A stretch of DNA of 7,787 nt from Rubrivivax sp. (GTDB lineage: Bacteria; Pseudomonadota; Gammaproteobacteria; Burkholderiales; Burkholderiaceae): contig SEEY01000164.1 in assembly GCA_004211235.1 (NCBI GenBank), positions 1 through 7,787 of the forward strand. Reading direction: 5' to 3'. The first letter of the stretch is position 1; each line of letters opens with the position of its first letter. Under the pieces are notes generated by a model. That model made no database searches. It saw nothing but the letters and a program-made list of their open reading frames with translations, and was not told the DNA's origin. Both the position numbers and the translations under genes were made by a program. This document shows positions 6,634-7,787 of the stretch, piece after piece.

Positions 6634-7775
6634 AGCGCCTCGTTCAGATCACGCTGATCTCGCTCGCGGCGGCCTCGCTGTCGGGCTGCTCGACCCTCTC
6701 CTCGACCTGGAACTCCTGGTTCGGCGACGCCAAGAACAAGCCGGCCGTGCTGGAGACGCTGTCCGGCCCGGCCAGCGGCCGCGTCGCCTGGAGCAGCAAG
6801 GGTGACGACATCACCTTCCCGCTCAGTATTGCGACGCCCGGCGACAGCTTCGTCGTCGCCAGCACCGATGGCACCGTGCGCGCGCTGGCAGCGGCGGACG
6901 GCCGCGAGCTGTGGCGCGGCTCGGCCGGCGGCAAGCTGGCAGCCGGCGTCGGCAGCGATGGCCGCTTTGCCGCGGTGGTCAACCGTGACAACGAACTCGT
7001 CGTGCTGGACGCCGGCCGGGTGGTCTGGAAGAAGGCCCTGCCCACGCCCGTCATCGCCGCGCCGCTCGTGGCCGGCGAGCGCGTCTTCACGCTGACGCTG
7101 GACCGGCAGGTCATCGCCTTCGACGCGCTGGACGGCCGCAAGATCTGGGAAATGCGTCGTCCCGGCGAGCCGCTGACGCTGGCCAAGGCCGGCGTGCTGC
7201 TGGCCTACAAGGACACGCTGATCGTCGGCCAGGGGCCGCGCCTGGCGGGCGTCGACCCGCTGAAGGGCCAGCTGCGCTGGGAAGCCAACGTGGCCACGCC
7301 GCGCGGCACCAACGAGGTTGAGCGCCTGGCCGACCTCGTCGGCCCGGCCGTTCGCCAGGGTGAGCTGATCTGCGCGCGCGCCTTCCAGTCCTCGGTGGGC
7401 TGCGTGAACGCCGAGCGCGGTAGCGCGCTGTGGAACCGCGTCGTCGGCGGTACCAACGGCATCGGCGCGGACGCCCAGGTCGTCGTCGCCGGTGATGCCT
7501 CCGACCGCCTGTCGGCCTGGAAGCTGGCCAACGGCGACCTCGCCTGGTCGGCCGACCAGTTCCAGCGCCGCAAGCTGTCCGAGCCCGTGGTGATGGCCAA
7601 GCAGGTGCTCATTGGTGATTTCGAAGGCCAGGTCCACCTGATCGACCGCGACACCGGCAAGACGCGCTCGCGCCTGTCCACCGACGGCTCGCAGGTCGTC
7701 ACCATCGCGCTGCTGGGCGAGACGGCTCTCGTCGCGACCAAGAGCGGCGGCCTGTTCGCCGTCAAGGCCGAATGA
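6630..7775 (+). CDS. bamB: Outer membrane protein assembly factor BamB
   Basis: A periplasm-facing lipoprotein of the BAM complex, which folds beta-barrel proteins into the outer membrane; BamB binds BamA. The 381-residue protein begins with a lipoprotein signal, MKRLVQITLISLAAASLSGC, with lipobox LSGC and acylated Cys20. The rest is a PQQ-like beta-propeller. Blades can be followed through repeated 'D-G-x-x-x-W' type turns: ALAAADGRELWRG (86-98), AFDALDGRKIWEM (163-175), GVDPLKGQLRWEA (207-219), CVNAERGSALWNR (258-270), AWKLANGDLAWSA (296-308). The stretch ATPRGTNEVERLADLVG (222-238) is a conserved BamB signature. The start overlaps the yfgM TGA (ATGA) and has GGGAG at 6618-6622, seven bases upstream. 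Cys248 and Cys258 are the only other cysteines. The stop overlaps the der start. Confidence 0.97.
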   Translation: MKRLVQITLISLAAASLSGCSTLSSTWNSWFGDAKNKPAVLETLSGPASGRVAWSSKGDDITFPLSIATPGDSFVVASTDGTVRALAAADGRELWRGSAGGKLAAGVGSDGRFAAVVNRDNELVVLDAGRVVWKKALPTPVIAAPLVAGERVFTLTLDRQVIAFDALDGRKIWEMRRPGEPLTLAKAGVLLAYKDTLIVGQGPRLAGVDPLKGQLRWEANVATPRGTNEVERLADLVGPAVRQGELICARAFQSSVGCVNAERGSALWNRVVGGTNGIGADAQVVVAGDASDRLSAWKLANGDLAWSADQFQRRKLSEPVVMAKQVLIGDFEGQVHLIDRDTGKTRSRLSTDGSQVVTIALLGETALVATKSGGLFAVKAE

Positions 7776-7787
7776 AACCAGTCATCG
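7772..7787 (+). CDS. der: Start of ribosome-assembly GTPase Der (EngA), cut by window end
   Basis: The ATG at 7772 overlaps the bamB TGA as ATGA and opens a frame reading MKPVI before the window ends. MKPVI is the usual first pentapeptide of Der, which continues in the family as the G1 motif of the first GTPase domain. Der is a double-GTPase factor for 50S subunit maturation and normally follows bamB in this cluster. A partial Shine-Dalgarno (AAGG, 7764-7767) lies four bases upstream. Only five codons are visible, so the call rests on the start, the overlap and gene order. Confidence 0.8.

Noticed and set aside
5647..7637. Two long overlapping minus-strand frames opposite hisS-yfgM (5647-6630) and bamB (6555-7637)
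   Set aside because: They lie opposite well-supported lipoprotein and TPR genes, their composition follows the antisense codon bias, and neither shows a domain or a signal peptide.
1..7787. Search for a defence system, mobile element, CRISPR array or other novel system
   Set aside because: All coding space is taken by recognised core genes in their usual order with uniform base use. No inverted-repeat ends, tandem repeats, integrase or transposase motifs, or foreign-looking segment is visible.

Overview
The window is GC-rich with G/C-biased third codon positions, and it is almost fully coding on the plus strand. Gene order, protein types and codon bias point to a betaproteobacterium of the order Burkholderiales, probably near the Rubrivivax/Leptothrix/Roseateles group. 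That placement is inferred from memory of these families; no database was searched. I see no RNA gene, mobile element, CRISPR array, tandem repeat, rho-independent terminator or convincing promoter.

Layout, left to right, all on the plus strand: ndk (nucleoside diphosphate kinase), rlmN (radical-SAM rRNA/tRNA adenine C2 methyltransferase), pilW/pilF (type IV pilus outer-membrane lipoprotein with TPRs), a rodZ-type cell-shape protein, ispG (MEP-pathway isoprenoid enzyme), hisS (histidyl-tRNA synthetase), a yfgM-type membrane-anchored TPR protein, bamB (outer-membrane assembly lipoprotein), and the first five codons of der (ribosome-assembly GTPase), cut by the window end. The longest non-coding gap is 41 nt, so no stretch of 300 bases lacks a gene.

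This is the conserved proteobacterial housekeeping cluster around ispG-hisS-bamB-der, with pilW between rlmN and rodZ as in many non-enteric proteobacteria. It combines nucleotide supply, translation accuracy and ribosome assembly (ndk, rlmN, hisS, der), isoprenoid precursors for undecaprenyl phosphate and quinones (ispG), and envelope building (rodZ, yfgM, bamB, pilW). Four junctions are tight: TGATG at rodZ-ispG, ATGA at yfgM-bamB and bamB-der, and 11 nt at ispG-hisS. This suggests a single polycistronic transcript whose promoter lies upstream of the window or inside genes.

I did not find a novel system. The most interesting points are fine-scale. The three genes that end in TAA (ndk, pilW, hisS) are each followed by a small GC hairpin in a gap of 31-41 nt, while the genes ending in TGA are closely packed with the next gene. 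Two of those gaps lead into genes without a visible Shine-Dalgarno sequence. The RodZ-like protein has lost the Tyr of the MreB-contact motif known from E. coli. IspG is a long form with a wider spacing between its iron-sulfur cysteines. PilW and BamB each carry one pair of extracytoplasmic cysteines that could form a disulfide.
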